Origin: Sphingomonas sp. BT-65
GTDB lineage: Bacteria > Pseudomonadota > Alphaproteobacteria > Sphingomonadales > Sphingomonadaceae
Direction: 5' to 3'
DNA: 64,000 nucleotides
Assembly: GCF_026107375.2 (NCBI RefSeq)
Contig: NZ_JAPCIA010000001.1
Span: 806,001 to 870,000 of the forward strand
The position numbers and the translations under genes are program-made. The notes beneath the pieces were generated by a model. The model was not told the DNA's origin and did not search any database. It was given only the letters and a program-made list of their open reading frames with translations. This document shows, one piece after another, positions 17,823 through 25,311 of this stretch; position 1 is the first letter of the stretch; each line of letters starts with the position of its first letter.

Positions 17823-17849
17823 TTCGCGGTGGCTCGTCCCCCGGTTACA
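17823..17849 (-). promoter_or_regulatory. ECF (SigF-type) promoter of bufA2-bufB-bufC
   Basis: On the minus strand, TGTAAC (17844-17849), a 17-base spacer and CGAA (17823-17826) match exactly the elements upstream of the sigma gene and of bufA1. The box is 45 bases before the bufA2 ATG and just after the nrsF stop. Confidence 0.8.
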
Positions 17850-17861
17850 GCCGACGCGAAA

Positions 17862-18503
17862 TTACCAGCGGAGGAGACGCGGCCCGAGTAACGCCCCGAG
17901 CAATGTCGCGAGCAGGATGCCGAGCGAATACCAGGTCAGCACGAAGACCGCCGATACTTCCGGACAGTGGAGGCAATAGACCGTCGCGGCGAACGCCCCT
18001 GCTGCGAGACCCGCCGCCGCGCCGGCCGCGCGTAGCCGCGTCGGCGCAAGCCGGCGGAAGGACCAGAGCAGACCGATGAAAATCGGAACAGCCAGTCCGA
18101 GGACACGCGTCGGACATGTCCTCCAGCTATGTCCCAGCCACATCGCCAGCCAGTCGGCAGGCGGCGTCCGCGCCAGCTCGAGCAGGCCGACGCACGCAAG
18201 CAGCACGATGGGGATCGCCGTCAGCCAAAGGGCCCGCAGCGGACGGCGTTCGGGTCGGGCGAGCTGCACGATCAGGGCCAGCGCCGCGACGGAAAGCGAG
18301 AGCGTGTAGCCCCACTTCATCCAGAACGGAAAGCCGTGCATTGCCGTGGCGAGATCCGGGCGGATTCCCATCCAGGCGATCACCAGAACGACGGATGCGA
18401 GCCCCCCCAGGCCCACACCTGCCAGAACCCGGCGCCCTACCGCGCCGCGTCGTACCGGCCCGGCATCGTGCACCAGCCGGGAGATGAGATCGTCCGTCTT
18501 CAT
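17862..18503 (-). CDS. nrsF: NrsF-family (DUF1109) membrane anti-sigma factor
   Basis: A 213-residue protein with about six predicted membrane segments. It has the two conserved Cys of the family, in SWRTCPTRVLG and CLHCPEVSAVFVLTWY. In Caulobacter the NrsF Cys pair is needed to hold SigF at the membrane and release it under heavy-metal stress. Its ATG overlaps the stop of the sigma gene (ATGA), so the two are translationally coupled. Its place between the sigma factor and bufA2 implies it senses metal or thiol stress for this regulon. Confidence 0.92.
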   Translation of the reverse strand: MKTDDLISRLVHDAGPVRRGAVGRRVLAGVGLGGLASVVLVIAWMGIRPDLATAMHGFPFWMKWGYTLSLSVAALALIVQLARPERRPLRALWLTAIPIVLLACVGLLELARTPPADWLAMWLGHSWRTCPTRVLGLAVPIFIGLLWSFRRLAPTRLRAAGAAAGLAAGAFAATVYCLHCPEVSAVFVLTWYSLGILLATLLGALLGPRLLRW

Positions 18504-19039
18504 CGCGCGGCCCCCTGGATGCGTACCATCAGGGCTTTCAACCCGCGGTGCACCGACACCTTTACGTCGGATTCGCCGATACCGTCAGCCTGCGCGGCCT
18601 CTGAAACGCTGAGTCCTTCGATCCGCGTGGCACGGATCATCCGGGCCTGCTTGAGCGGCAATTCGGCGAGGAGTTGTTCGACATCCAGTCTTGCGAGCGT
18701 ACCGCTCTCGAAATCCTCCGCGACCAGCATCTCTTCCAGCCCCTCGATCGGACGCAGGCGGCCCGCTCGCCGGAAGTGGTCGATCATCTTGTAGCGTGCG
18801 ATCGCGAACAGCCATGCCGTGAAGGCGCGATCCCGATCATAGGTGGAGCGGCGCGTGTGCACCGCGATCAACGTTTCCTGCACCAGATCCTCGATGTCGT
18901 CGTCGGAGCCGTTCGCGCGCCGCCGATAGAAGCCCCGAAGCAGGGGAACGAGCAGGCGCAGCAATGTCGCATGGGCCGCGGCGTCGCCGTCGAGCCCATC
19001 CGCCATCAATCCGCGCAAGACTTCCTCACTCGCCCGCAT
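18500..19039 (-). CDS. ECF RNA polymerase sigma factor (SigF-like)
   Basis: A 179-residue group IV sigma factor. The sigma-2 region includes DIEDLVQETLIAVHTRRSTYD and AWLFAIARYKMIDHFRR; the sigma-4 HTH is near residues 125-170 (IEGLSVSEAAQADGIGESDV). It is paired with the NrsF anti-sigma factor through an ATGA overlap, as for Caulobacter SigF. The promoter box at 19059-19085 suggests autoregulation, and identical boxes precede bufA2 and bufA1. It is the predicted master regulator of the locus. Confidence 0.93.
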   Translation of the reverse strand: MRASEEVLRGLMADGLDGDAAAHATLLRLLVPLLRGFYRRRANGSDDDIEDLVQETLIAVHTRRSTYDRDRAFTAWLFAIARYKMIDHFRRAGRLRPIEGLEEMLVAEDFESGTLARLDVEQLLAELPLKQARMIRATRIEGLSVSEAAQADGIGESDVKVSVHRGLKALMVRIQGAAR

Positions 19040-19058
19040 TCGTGCTCCTCAGCCCCTG

Positions 19059-19085
19059 TTCGGCGAAGCCGGCAACGAGGTTACA
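19059..19085 (-). promoter_or_regulatory. ECF (SigF-type) promoter of the sigma-nrsF operon
   Basis: On the minus strand, TGTAAC (19080-19085), 17 bases and CGAA (19059-19062) lie 20 bases upstream of the sigma-factor ATG. They match the other two boxes in sequence and spacing, supporting autoregulation. Confidence 0.8.
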
Positions 19086-19116
19086 GGCCCGCGCAAATTT
19101 TTTTCTGCGCTTTGGC

Positions 19117-19143
19117 TGTAACGCATGCTCCGCGCCGCCCGAA
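19117..19143 (+). promoter_or_regulatory. ECF (SigF-type) promoter of bufA1-doxX
   Basis: TGTAAC (19117-19122), 17 bases and CGAA (19140-19143), about 100 bases upstream of the bufA1 start. It is back-to-back with the sigma promoter, the two -35 elements being about 30 bases apart. Confidence 0.8.
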
Positions 19144-19244
19144 TTATCCGGCGTGACACGGGCATGCCGCCTCCTCCCCGGTCACCGCGCGGCCCGGCTC
19201 CCCTGTCCGGGCCGCGCGCAGAGGCATCAGACAAGGAAAGACCC

Positions 19245-19520
19245 ATGCGTACTACCCATGCCACGCTTGCCGCCACTCTGGCGATCGCTTCGGCGGCCGC
19301 CCTCGCCGCTCCGGCATCCGCCCAGACCAAACCCGCGATGGAAAAATGCTACGGCGTGTCCCTCGCCGGCAAGAATGACTGTGCCGCCGGCCCGGGCACC
19401 AGCTGCGCGGGGACCTCGAAGGTCAACTATCAGGGCAATGCCTGGAAGCTGGTCAAGGCCGGTACCTGCACCACGATCAAGACGCCCAAGGGCAACGGCT
19501 CGCTGAAGCCCAAGGCCTGA
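19245..19520 (+). CDS. bufA1: BufA1-type bufferin precursor (DUF2282)
   Basis: A 91-residue protein with a signal peptide ([20 protein letters not shown]) and the DUF2282 signature: MEKCYG, AGKNDCA, TSCAG and AGTC, giving four Cys, then a GSLKP tail. DUF2282 proteins are periplasmic copper-buffering peptides matured by MNIO enzymes. AAGGAAAG precedes the ATG at 19245; the longer upstream start covers the promoter region and is rejected. It is followed by a hairpin and doxX, but by no dedicated MNIO or BufC gene. Confidence 0.92.
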   Translation: MRTTHATLAATLAIASAAALAAPASAQTKPAMEKCYGVSLAGKNDCAAGPGTSCAGTSKVNYQGNAWKLVKAGTCTTIKTPKGNGSLKPKA

Positions 19521-19522
19521 TG

Positions 19523-19566
19523 CCGGCAGGCCGGGCCGCCGATGGCGCCCGGCCGCGCCCTGCCGG
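19523..19566. promoter_or_regulatory. intercistronic hairpin between bufA1 and doxX
   Basis: An outer stem pairs CCGGCAGG with CCTGCCGG; an inner stem pairs CCGGGC with GCCCGG; a 6-base bulge lies on the right side. The right arm runs into the GGAG ribosome-binding site of doxX (19565-19568), so the fold could limit DoxX synthesis relative to BufA1. It mirrors the hairpin after bufA2. Confidence 0.6.
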
Positions 19567-19574
19567 AGATGATC

Positions 19575-20051
19575 ATGACTTCTCTTCTCGCACTCCATGA
19601 CCGCCTTGCGCGGCATATCGCCATGCTGATGCCCGACGCGTTGCTGCTGTTCGTCGCACGGCTTGGTATCGCTGGCGTGTTCTTCCTGTCGGGCCGCACC
19701 AAGGTCGATGGCATCCTGCACATCACCGACGGCACCTATGAACTGTTTCAGACAGAATATGCGCTGCCGCTGATCCCGCCGGGCGTCGCAGCCGTCGCCG
19801 CGACAGGGGCCGAGCATCTGTTTCCGATCCTGCTGGTGATCGGCCTGATGACTCGCGCCTCGGCGGTGGCACTGTTCGTCATGACGCTGGTCATCCAGCT
19901 TTTCGTCTATCCCGACGCATGGTCGACGCATCTCAGCTGGGCGGCGATCCTGCTGGTGCTGATCGCTCGCGGCGGTGGCGCCTGGTCGACGGACGCGGCA
20001 CTATCGAAGATGGCGGGGGAAGCGATCGATCGAAAGGCACGGCGCGCCTGA
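19575..20051 (+). CDS. DoxX-family membrane protein
   Basis: About 158 residues with four predicted membrane segments ([66 protein letters not shown]). DoxX proteins commonly accompany DUF2282/DUF692 genes; their role in bufferin maturation or export is not established. The ATG at 19575 is preferred because GGAG lies six bases upstream; ATGs at 19542 and 19569 fit less well. It is the second gene of the bufA1 transcript. Confidence 0.88.
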   Translation: MTSLLALHDRLARHIAMLMPDALLLFVARLGIAGVFFLSGRTKVDGILHITDGTYELFQTEYALPLIPPGVAAVAATGAEHLFPILLVIGLMTRASAVALFVMTLVIQLFVYPDAWSTHLSWAAILLVLIARGGGAWSTDAALSKMAGEAIDRKARRA

Positions 20052-20202
20052 CCCATCGGATCGAGGATCTCGGCGCAAATGCGGAGCGACCGGTAAAACG
20101 GGCTCCCCGGGCGAACACAGAGCCATGACCACGTCTCTGACCTTTCTGGGTTTTGGATCGCTCGCAACGATAAAACTGACATGGCTCGATCGAGGATTTT
20201 TC

Positions 20203-21177
20203 ATGATTTGCCACCTGCTTATTCGCCTGAAGAATTGGTTACCTGGCGTGGCGGCAGCTGCTACCTTGTTAGCCAGCTTCACACCAACGGCGTGGGCGGC
20301 TCCACAGGCGTCTTCCAATTCGACTACGACCTATCACAGGATGCAGATCGACGGCGTCGGGGTTTTCTATCGCGAAGCCGGACCGAAAGATGCGCCGACA
20401 ATCGTCTTGCTGCATGGTTTTCCGACCTCGTCTCGCCAGTACGAAGCGCTGATCCCGCTGCTGGCCACCCGATACCACATCATCGCGCCGGATTACCCGG
20501 GCTTCGGACAAAGCGACGCACCCGAACCGTCCGCCTTCCCCTATACGTTCGATCATCTCGCGAAGGTGATGGATGACCTGCTGGTACGCCTCAAGATCAG
20601 CCGCTACAGCCTGTACATTCACGATTACGGCGCTCCAGTAGGTTTCCGGATGATGCTCGCACATCCAGAGCGATTGGACGCGCTAATAACGCAGAACGGC
20701 AATGCTTATCGAGAAGGCTTAGGCAAGAAATGGCCCGGCATTGCTAAATTTTGGGCTGATCCGAAAGGTCATCCGGAGGTCCTTGATACCTTCTTGTCTT
20801 TCGAGACCACGATGCAGCGTCATACAGCGGGCACAACGCATCCAGAGCGCTATAATCCGGACGCTTGGATAAACGAGTTTGCGTACCTTGCAAAACCAGG
20901 TCAACGCGCGATCCATTCGGCGTTGCTCTACGACTATCGGAACAATGTCGCGGCCTACCCGCAGTGGCAGGCCTGGCTTCGCGAACGTCAGCCGCCGACC
21001 CTGGTTGTATGGGGAGCCAATGACCCTTCCTTCATCGCCGCAGGGGGCGCGGCGTTTAAGAGAGATTTGCCTGACGCGGAAATTCACTTGCTCGATGCGG
21101 GCCACTTTGCGCTCGACGAGAAGACCGACGAAATTGCCCACCTAATCCTCGATTTTATGGCCCGGCGTTCGGAGTAA
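20203..21177 (+). CDS. exported alpha/beta hydrolase (Asp-nucleophile, epoxide hydrolase/dehalogenase-like)
   Basis: A 324-residue protein with an N-terminal signal peptide (WLPGVAAAATLLASFTPTAWA). It has oxyanion motif LLHGFPTSSRQ, a nucleophile elbow IHDYGAPVG in which the nucleophile is Asp, the acid in WGANDPSF and the His in LDAGHFALDE. Asp nucleophiles are typical of haloalkane/haloacid dehalogenases and epoxide hydrolases. GAGGA precedes the ATG at 20203. It is paralogous to the protein at the left window edge, which additionally has a SnoaL domain. By eye its codon use is less GC-rich than its neighbours', so recent acquisition is possible. Confidence 0.85.
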   Translation: MICHLLIRLKNWLPGVAAAATLLASFTPTAWAAPQASSNSTTTYHRMQIDGVGVFYREAGPKDAPTIVLLHGFPTSSRQYEALIPLLATRYHIIAPDYPGFGQSDAPEPSAFPYTFDHLAKVMDDLLVRLKISRYSLYIHDYGAPVGFRMMLAHPERLDALITQNGNAYREGLGKKWPGIAKFWADPKGHPEVLDTFLSFETTMQRHTAGTTHPERYNPDAWINEFAYLAKPGQRAIHSALLYDYRNNVAAYPQWQAWLRERQPPTLVVWGANDPSFIAAGGAAFKRDLPDAEIHLLDAGHFALDEKTDEIAHLILDFMARRSE

Positions 21178-21276
21178 GTTTCGATAAACTAGGTTATTTC
21201 CTTCTGTTGGCGAGTTTGCGAGAAAGCATTTGCGGCTGAAATAACCTTCTCTCCTAGCCGCCGACCCGGCGTTCAC

Positions 21277-21522
21277 TCAAAAGTGCCATTTGCTCACCGC
21301 CAAGTGAGCGGCCGCCTCGCGTTTCTGACGCGCGGCAGCGAGGCCCACATCGGGATATTTGCAGAAGCTGAGCAGCTTCTCCTTGCCGTCGAACCGGTAT
21401 TTCAGGCGCCACAGCTTCGATCCGCTGGGCTGGACGAGAAGGTGCAGGCCGCCCCCGTCGGATAGCTTGAAAGGCCGCTGCCGACGCTGGGTGTATTTGA
21501 CCTCGAGGTCCTTCAACGGCAC
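21277..21522 (-). pseudogene. truncated P4-type tyrosine integrase (Arm DNA-binding domain only)
   Basis: An 81-residue frame starting at GTG 21522. It reads as the DUF4102 arm-binding domain of P4-like integrases (FKLSDGGGLHLLVQPSGSKL, then WRLKYRFDGKEKLLSF and YPDVGLAAARQKREAA). It stops after the first domain, so the core-binding and catalytic domains with the Arg-His-Arg-Tyr residues are absent. It cannot be an active recombinase. It marks an old integration, with an inverted repeat just upstream and a truncated CPBP-like gene beyond. Confidence 0.82.
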
Positions 21523-21525
21523 GTG

Positions 21526-21563
21526 GGGGTATCGCCTGTTTTCGAACAGGCCGAAAATACCCC
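21526..21563. repeat. nested inverted repeat upstream of the integrase remnant
   Basis: The outer arms GGGGTAT and ATACCCC enclose an inner stem CCTGTT-TTCG-AACAGG. It sits where arm sites or an attachment site would lie relative to a P4-type integrase gene. No second copy (attR/attL partner) was found in the window. Confidence 0.5.
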
Positions 21564-21659
21564 AAAAAATGCCCCCATTAGACGAGTCGTTTCAAGTATC
21601 AGACTAGTTGAGCTGATGAAGGACGGGCATGCCCTCAGCGACCGCAAGCCTCGAAGTCG

Positions 21660-21938
21660 TTGCGCGGCACCGACGAGCGCGCCGTAGCCGCTGTAGTCGA
21701 CACGGGCACGAAGCAGCCATTCGAGAAGCGGCTGACCAACTTCGCCGAACAGGATGCCCGTCGCCGTGACGACGCCTGTCCAGAGCAACGTCGACCGCCA
21801 ACCGTGTCGCCGTAAGCCGACCGGTGCCAGCCTTCCCGCCTCCACGAAGGTCCACATGAGCGCCAGGCCGGCAAGCAGCAGGACGTGAAGCGGGATGGCG
21901 GCCGGGAGGAAGACAAAGGCGACCACCTGGCCGCACAC
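21660..21938 (-). pseudogene. fragment of a CPBP-type membrane protein (probable)
   Basis: A hydrophobic frame (VVAFVFLPAAIPLHVLLLAG, then ALMWTFVEAGRLAPVGLRR and HGWRSTLLWTGVVTATGILF). It resembles the N-terminal half of a CPBP intramembrane protease but loses similarity near 21660 and runs into the integrase-side sequence. The conserved CPBP Glu/His motifs are missing. This is probably a gene cut by insertion or deletion. The surrounding gap 21178-22007 holds only this fragment, the inverted repeat and the integrase remnant. Confidence 0.4.
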
Positions 21939-22007
21939 GAGAACACCGTGAAGGTTGCGCGAACGTTGCGATCATCGTCCAAGAAATGGCAGCCGAGCCG
22001 ACGGCGG

Positions 22008-23012
22008 TCAGCGGCGCGGCGGAAGTGAAACCGTGTCCCCCACCACGTCTATCGCCACCTTTCCGCGAAGCGCGTACGCGCTTCTGCCCTCCAGGAGCCC
22101 GTGCGCTTCTCCCATCCGGGCCAGCGGCAGGATCGCACCGACGACAGGCCGGACGAGGCTGCGCTCCGCGAGGTCGGTGAGCAGGTCGAGCTTGCCTCGG
22201 TTCTGCCGTGTGAAGACGAAGTGATACGCGGCGTTCCGGCCCCATGCTTCAAGCAGATTCTGCGGCTGGGGGATGTCGACGATACTGACAACACGTCCCA
22301 TGTCCGCGAGCACCAGCGGACTGCGCGTCAGAGTATCGCCGCCGATGGTATCGAACACGACGTCGACGCCCCGGCCGCCCGTCAGCCGCGTTACGGGTTC
22401 GACATAATCCTCCGCGCCATGGTCGATCGCGTCGTCGGCGCCGAGCGACCGCACGAACTCGTGATCCGCAGCACGCGCGGTGGTCAGCACGCGGGCGCCG
22501 ATCGCCTTGGCGACCTGGATCGCGATCGTTCCTACGCCGCCGGCACCGCCGTGTATGAGGACGGTTTCGCCCAAGGCAAGACGCGCGCGCGTCACGAATG
22601 CCTCCACGACGGTGCCCCCGACCAGCGTCAGGCTGGCTGCCTCGATATGGCTAAGGTTCGCGGGCTTGCGGCCCACCAGATCGACGTCGACGACGTGCCG
22701 TTCCGCATAGGATCCGGGGCCCCCGAAGATCCGGGGCGTGTAATAGACCTCGTCGCCTGCGGCGAACTCCGTCACGTCTGCGCCCGTTTCCTCGACGAGG
22801 CCGGAGACATCGTGCCCGATGATTGCAGGCAAGGTTACCAGATCTGCATAGTCGCCGCGACGGATCTGATAGTCGAGCGGATTGACAGCCGACGCATGCA
22901 CCCGGACGCGTAGCTGCCGCGGGCCGACCGGCGGCACGGGAACGTCGCGCAATTCGAATGCGTCACGCCCACCAAAGCGAGTTAAAACGACGGCCTTCAT
23001 GGTCTCGGTCAT
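22008..23012 (-). CDS. NADP-dependent MDR oxidoreductase (quinone reductase-like)
   Basis: A 334-residue MDR protein: [20 protein letters not shown] at the start, [18 protein letters not shown] and [13 protein letters not shown] in the catalytic domain, [20 protein letters not shown] as the nucleotide-binding motif. It has no zinc ligand set, so it is of the quinone oxidoreductase (QOR) type. AGGA precedes the ATG at 23012. It lies 59 bases downstream of another MDR gene and is probably co-transcribed with it and the pirin gene. Confidence 0.9.
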   Translation of the reverse strand: MTETMKAVVLTRFGGRDAFELRDVPVPPVGPRQLRVRVHASAVNPLDYQIRRGDYADLVTLPAIIGHDVSGLVEETGADVTEFAAGDEVYYTPRIFGGPGSYAERHVVDVDLVGRKPANLSHIEAASLTLVGGTVVEAFVTRARLALGETVLIHGGAGGVGTIAIQVAKAIGARVLTTARAADHEFVRSLGADDAIDHGAEDYVEPVTRLTGGRGVDVVFDTIGGDTLTRSPLVLADMGRVVSIVDIPQPQNLLEAWGRNAAYHFVFTRQNRGKLDLLTDLAERSLVRPVVGAILPLARMGEAHGLLEGRSAYALRGKVAIDVVGDTVSLPPRR

Positions 23013-23071
23013 CGGATTATCCTAGAAGAGCGATATTGGGCGCGCACCAAGCGCGCATCCCGGCATGGGGG

Positions 23072-24028
23072 TCAGACGGTGATGACTGGAAGGCCGGCGA
23101 GCCGCCGCGCCTCCATGTCCTCGTGTGCCACGGCAATCCGGTCGAACGGATAACGGGCGATGGGGAGGTCGCCGAACAGGCCGGCTCGAATCGCGTCCCA
23201 GAGCTGGGCAGTAGCCGAGACGACGGTTTCGCCCCGGACATATTGCGGCGTGCCGCCGCCCCGGAGTTGGACGGCGCGGGAGCGGAGCTGATCGGCCGCG
23301 GGAGGCGCCTGTCCCGACGCGGCGCCGATCGTGGCGATCACGCCGCCATCCCGCACACAAGCGACCGCCAACGGAAAGGTCGCGCGTCCGACGAAGTCGT
23401 AGACCACGTCGACGCCGGCGAGTGCGAGCGCGCGGATCCTGTCGGAAAGCGCGGGATCGTCGGCGACGAATGCATGGTCGGCGCCCGCCGCGACCGACGC
23501 CAGTTTGCCGGCCGATCCTGCCACGCCGATTACCGTTGCTCCAAGCGACCTCGCCCAGCGCGACAGGATCGACCCGACGCTACCCGATGCCCCGAGCACG
23601 AGGGCGACCTCACCCGCCTTCAACGGGTGCAGGGCGTACAATCCCATCCAGGCCGTCAGTCCCTTCGCAAGGAAGATCGCCGCCACCTCGTTAGAGATGT
23701 CGGCCGGCAGGCGAACCAGCGCCTCGGCGGGGACGAGCGAAGCGGTGGCGTATGCTCCCTCGACGAAGAAATAAGCGACGCGGTCTCCCGGTGCAAAGCC
23801 GATCACCCCAGGGCCGACGGCGTCGACCTCACCCGCCGCTTCGAAGCCCGGCGTGGCGGGAAGCCGCATCGGGTATAGGCCCTTCCGGACCATGACATCG
23901 ACATAGTTGATGCCGATCGCTGTTTGCACCAGCCGTACCTGCCCGGCGCCGGGCAATCCGACCTCCGTCTCCACCACTCTCAGGACGGCAGGCGTGCCGG
24001 TCGTCCGCATCTCGATTTTCCTGGCCAT
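23072..24028 (-). CDS. MDR quinone oxidoreductase
   Basis: About 318 residues: MRTTGTPAVLRVVETEVG, the QOR-type ATPGFEAAGEVDAVGPGV segment, then ALVLGASGSVGSILSRWARS as the NADPH loop. It lacks zinc ligands. The ATG at 24028 is preferred because GGAGGAG is six bases upstream. An alternative ATG at 24058 overlaps the stop of the pirin gene (ATGA) and would add ten residues. It forms a run with the pirin gene upstream and the MDR gene downstream. Confidence 0.88.
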   Translation of the reverse strand: MARKIEMRTTGTPAVLRVVETEVGLPGAGQVRLVQTAIGINYVDVMVRKGLYPMRLPATPGFEAAGEVDAVGPGVIGFAPGDRVAYFFVEGAYATASLVPAEALVRLPADISNEVAAIFLAKGLTAWMGLYALHPLKAGEVALVLGASGSVGSILSRWARSLGATVIGVAGSAGKLASVAAGADHAFVADDPALSDRIRALALAGVDVVYDFVGRATFPLAVACVRDGGVIATIGAASGQAPPAADQLRSRAVQLRGGGTPQYVRGETVVSATAQLWDAIRAGLFGDLPIARYPFDRIAVAHEDMEARRLAGLPVITV

Positions 24029-24054
24029 GCTCGGCTCCTCCGGATTTGACCGCT

Positions 24055-24915
24055 TCATGCGAGGGCGACCGGCCGCATCGTGCCGGCGTGCGGGAACCTG
24101 CCGTGGCGATAAGCGGCGTAATATCCCGCCAACTCGTCGCGGGAGCCGGCGATGAAAGGCCCCTGCGCCACGACCTCAATGTTCTGGGGCTGTCCGGCGT
24201 ACAGCAATATCCGGGCGCCTTTCGCGCCGGCTCGTAGCGCAAGCGTGCTGGAACCGCCGCCGGCGGGACCGGTCCAGCCGACCATGCTCTTCGACAGCGG
24301 TTCGCCACCGGCACCGGCCGCCGCCTCACCATCGATCATCACCGTGAAGGCGTTGTAGGCGGCGGGCAGTTCCGGCGCGAAGTTAGCACCCGGCTCCAGC
24401 CGGATGTCCGCCAGCGTGACGGGCACCGCATTCTTCGTCGGCGCCGCCGCGTCACCCAGCCGGCCGCTGTAGACCGTCGCCTCGACCCCCGGTTCGACAT
24501 GGACCGGCATCGCCGCGCGCTGCAGGATTTGCACCCGCGGCGGCATGTTGCGCTGTTCCTCAGGCAGGATCAGCCACAGCTGGAACAATCGCATACCGGT
24601 CGACACCATCGCATCCTCCGAATGGACGATGCCGCTGCCCGCCGTCATCCATTCGACGTCGCCTTCCGCCAGCCGGCCGCCGGTGTCCTCCATCGTCCCG
24701 TTCAGCATGAAGGTTACGGTTTCCAGCCCGGCATGGGGATGCGCCTCGCCGAAGCGCCCTTCCAGCGTGATGTGATCGTCCGCCATCAGGAAGAACGGGT
24801 CGGTGGCGTGGAAATCTCCCGGAGCCACCACCAGCGCCGCCTTGTGCCGTTCGCCATCGAAGCCGGGTCCGAGCGGCGGTATGGTGGTGACGCGATCGAT
24901 CGATCTGTGAAGCAT
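24055..24915 (-). CDS. pirin family protein
   Basis: About 286 residues; bicupin with the pirin metal site in EAHPHAGLETVTF and MTAGSGIVHSEDA. The ATG at 24915 is chosen because the conserved MLHRSIDRV start follows a purine-rich GAAGGG. It heads the pirin-MDR-MDR run. It is distinct from the pirin at 1429-2322, with low similarity outside the cupin motifs. Confidence 0.9.
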   Translation of the reverse strand: MLHRSIDRVTTIPPLGPGFDGERHKAALVVAPGDFHATDPFFLMADDHITLEGRFGEAHPHAGLETVTFMLNGTMEDTGGRLAEGDVEWMTAGSGIVHSEDAMVSTGMRLFQLWLILPEEQRNMPPRVQILQRAAMPVHVEPGVEATVYSGRLGDAAAPTKNAVPVTLADIRLEPGANFAPELPAAYNAFTVMIDGEAAAGAGGEPLSKSMVGWTGPAGGGSSTLALRAGAKGARILLYAGQPQNIEVVAQGPFIAGSRDELAGYYAAYRHGRFPHAGTMRPVALA

Positions 24916-25054
24916 GGTCCATCCCTTCGAGGTTAAGCTCGACAACCGCCAGCGCAGTTATCGTGCCGGTTCGTGCCTCATCATCTCGAAATGCCCTCGC
25001 CACGATCAAGACGGGGATCGAAGAACCCAGCGTTGCTGGACGCGCAACCCGACG

Positions 25055-25303
25055 ATGCGGCTCGCAGCGATGCTTGGTCTTGCCGCGACCCTGTACCTTG
25101 CGGTGCTCCTCTTGTTGCGCGCACGGCGGCGCCTTGCCGAGCTACGGACCGAAGTAGGTGCCGGTGCGGCAAGTAAGGAAGAAGCGCCTGCCGCCGGTTC
25201 GGGATGGACACAGCCGCGCGTCGTTCCGGCGATCGGAGCGATCATGGCGGCGCTGGCGATCGGGGGCGTCGTGCTGATTTTGGCAGCGTTCGGACGGGCC
25301 TGA
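25055..25303 (+). CDS. small two-segment membrane protein of unknown function
   Basis: An 82-residue frame from ATG 25055. It has a hydrophobic N-terminal segment (MLGLAATLYLAVLLLLRA), a charged middle and a second segment near the C-terminus (IGAIMAALAIGGVVLILAAF). I do not recognise a family. It is convergent with the LysR gene 9 bases downstream. The regular hydrophobic pattern makes it more than a random frame, but there is no strong ribosome-binding site. Confidence 0.4.
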   Translation: MRLAAMLGLAATLYLAVLLLLRARRRLAELRTEVGAGAASKEEAPAAGSGWTQPRVVPAIGAIMAALAIGGVVLILAAFGRA

Positions 25304-25311
25304 CGCGTACA

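Noticed and set aside
21526-21563. Nested inverted repeat as a tRNA or attC site
   Set aside because: It cannot be folded as a cloverleaf and lacks attC box sequences; it fits better as an integrase-associated repeat.
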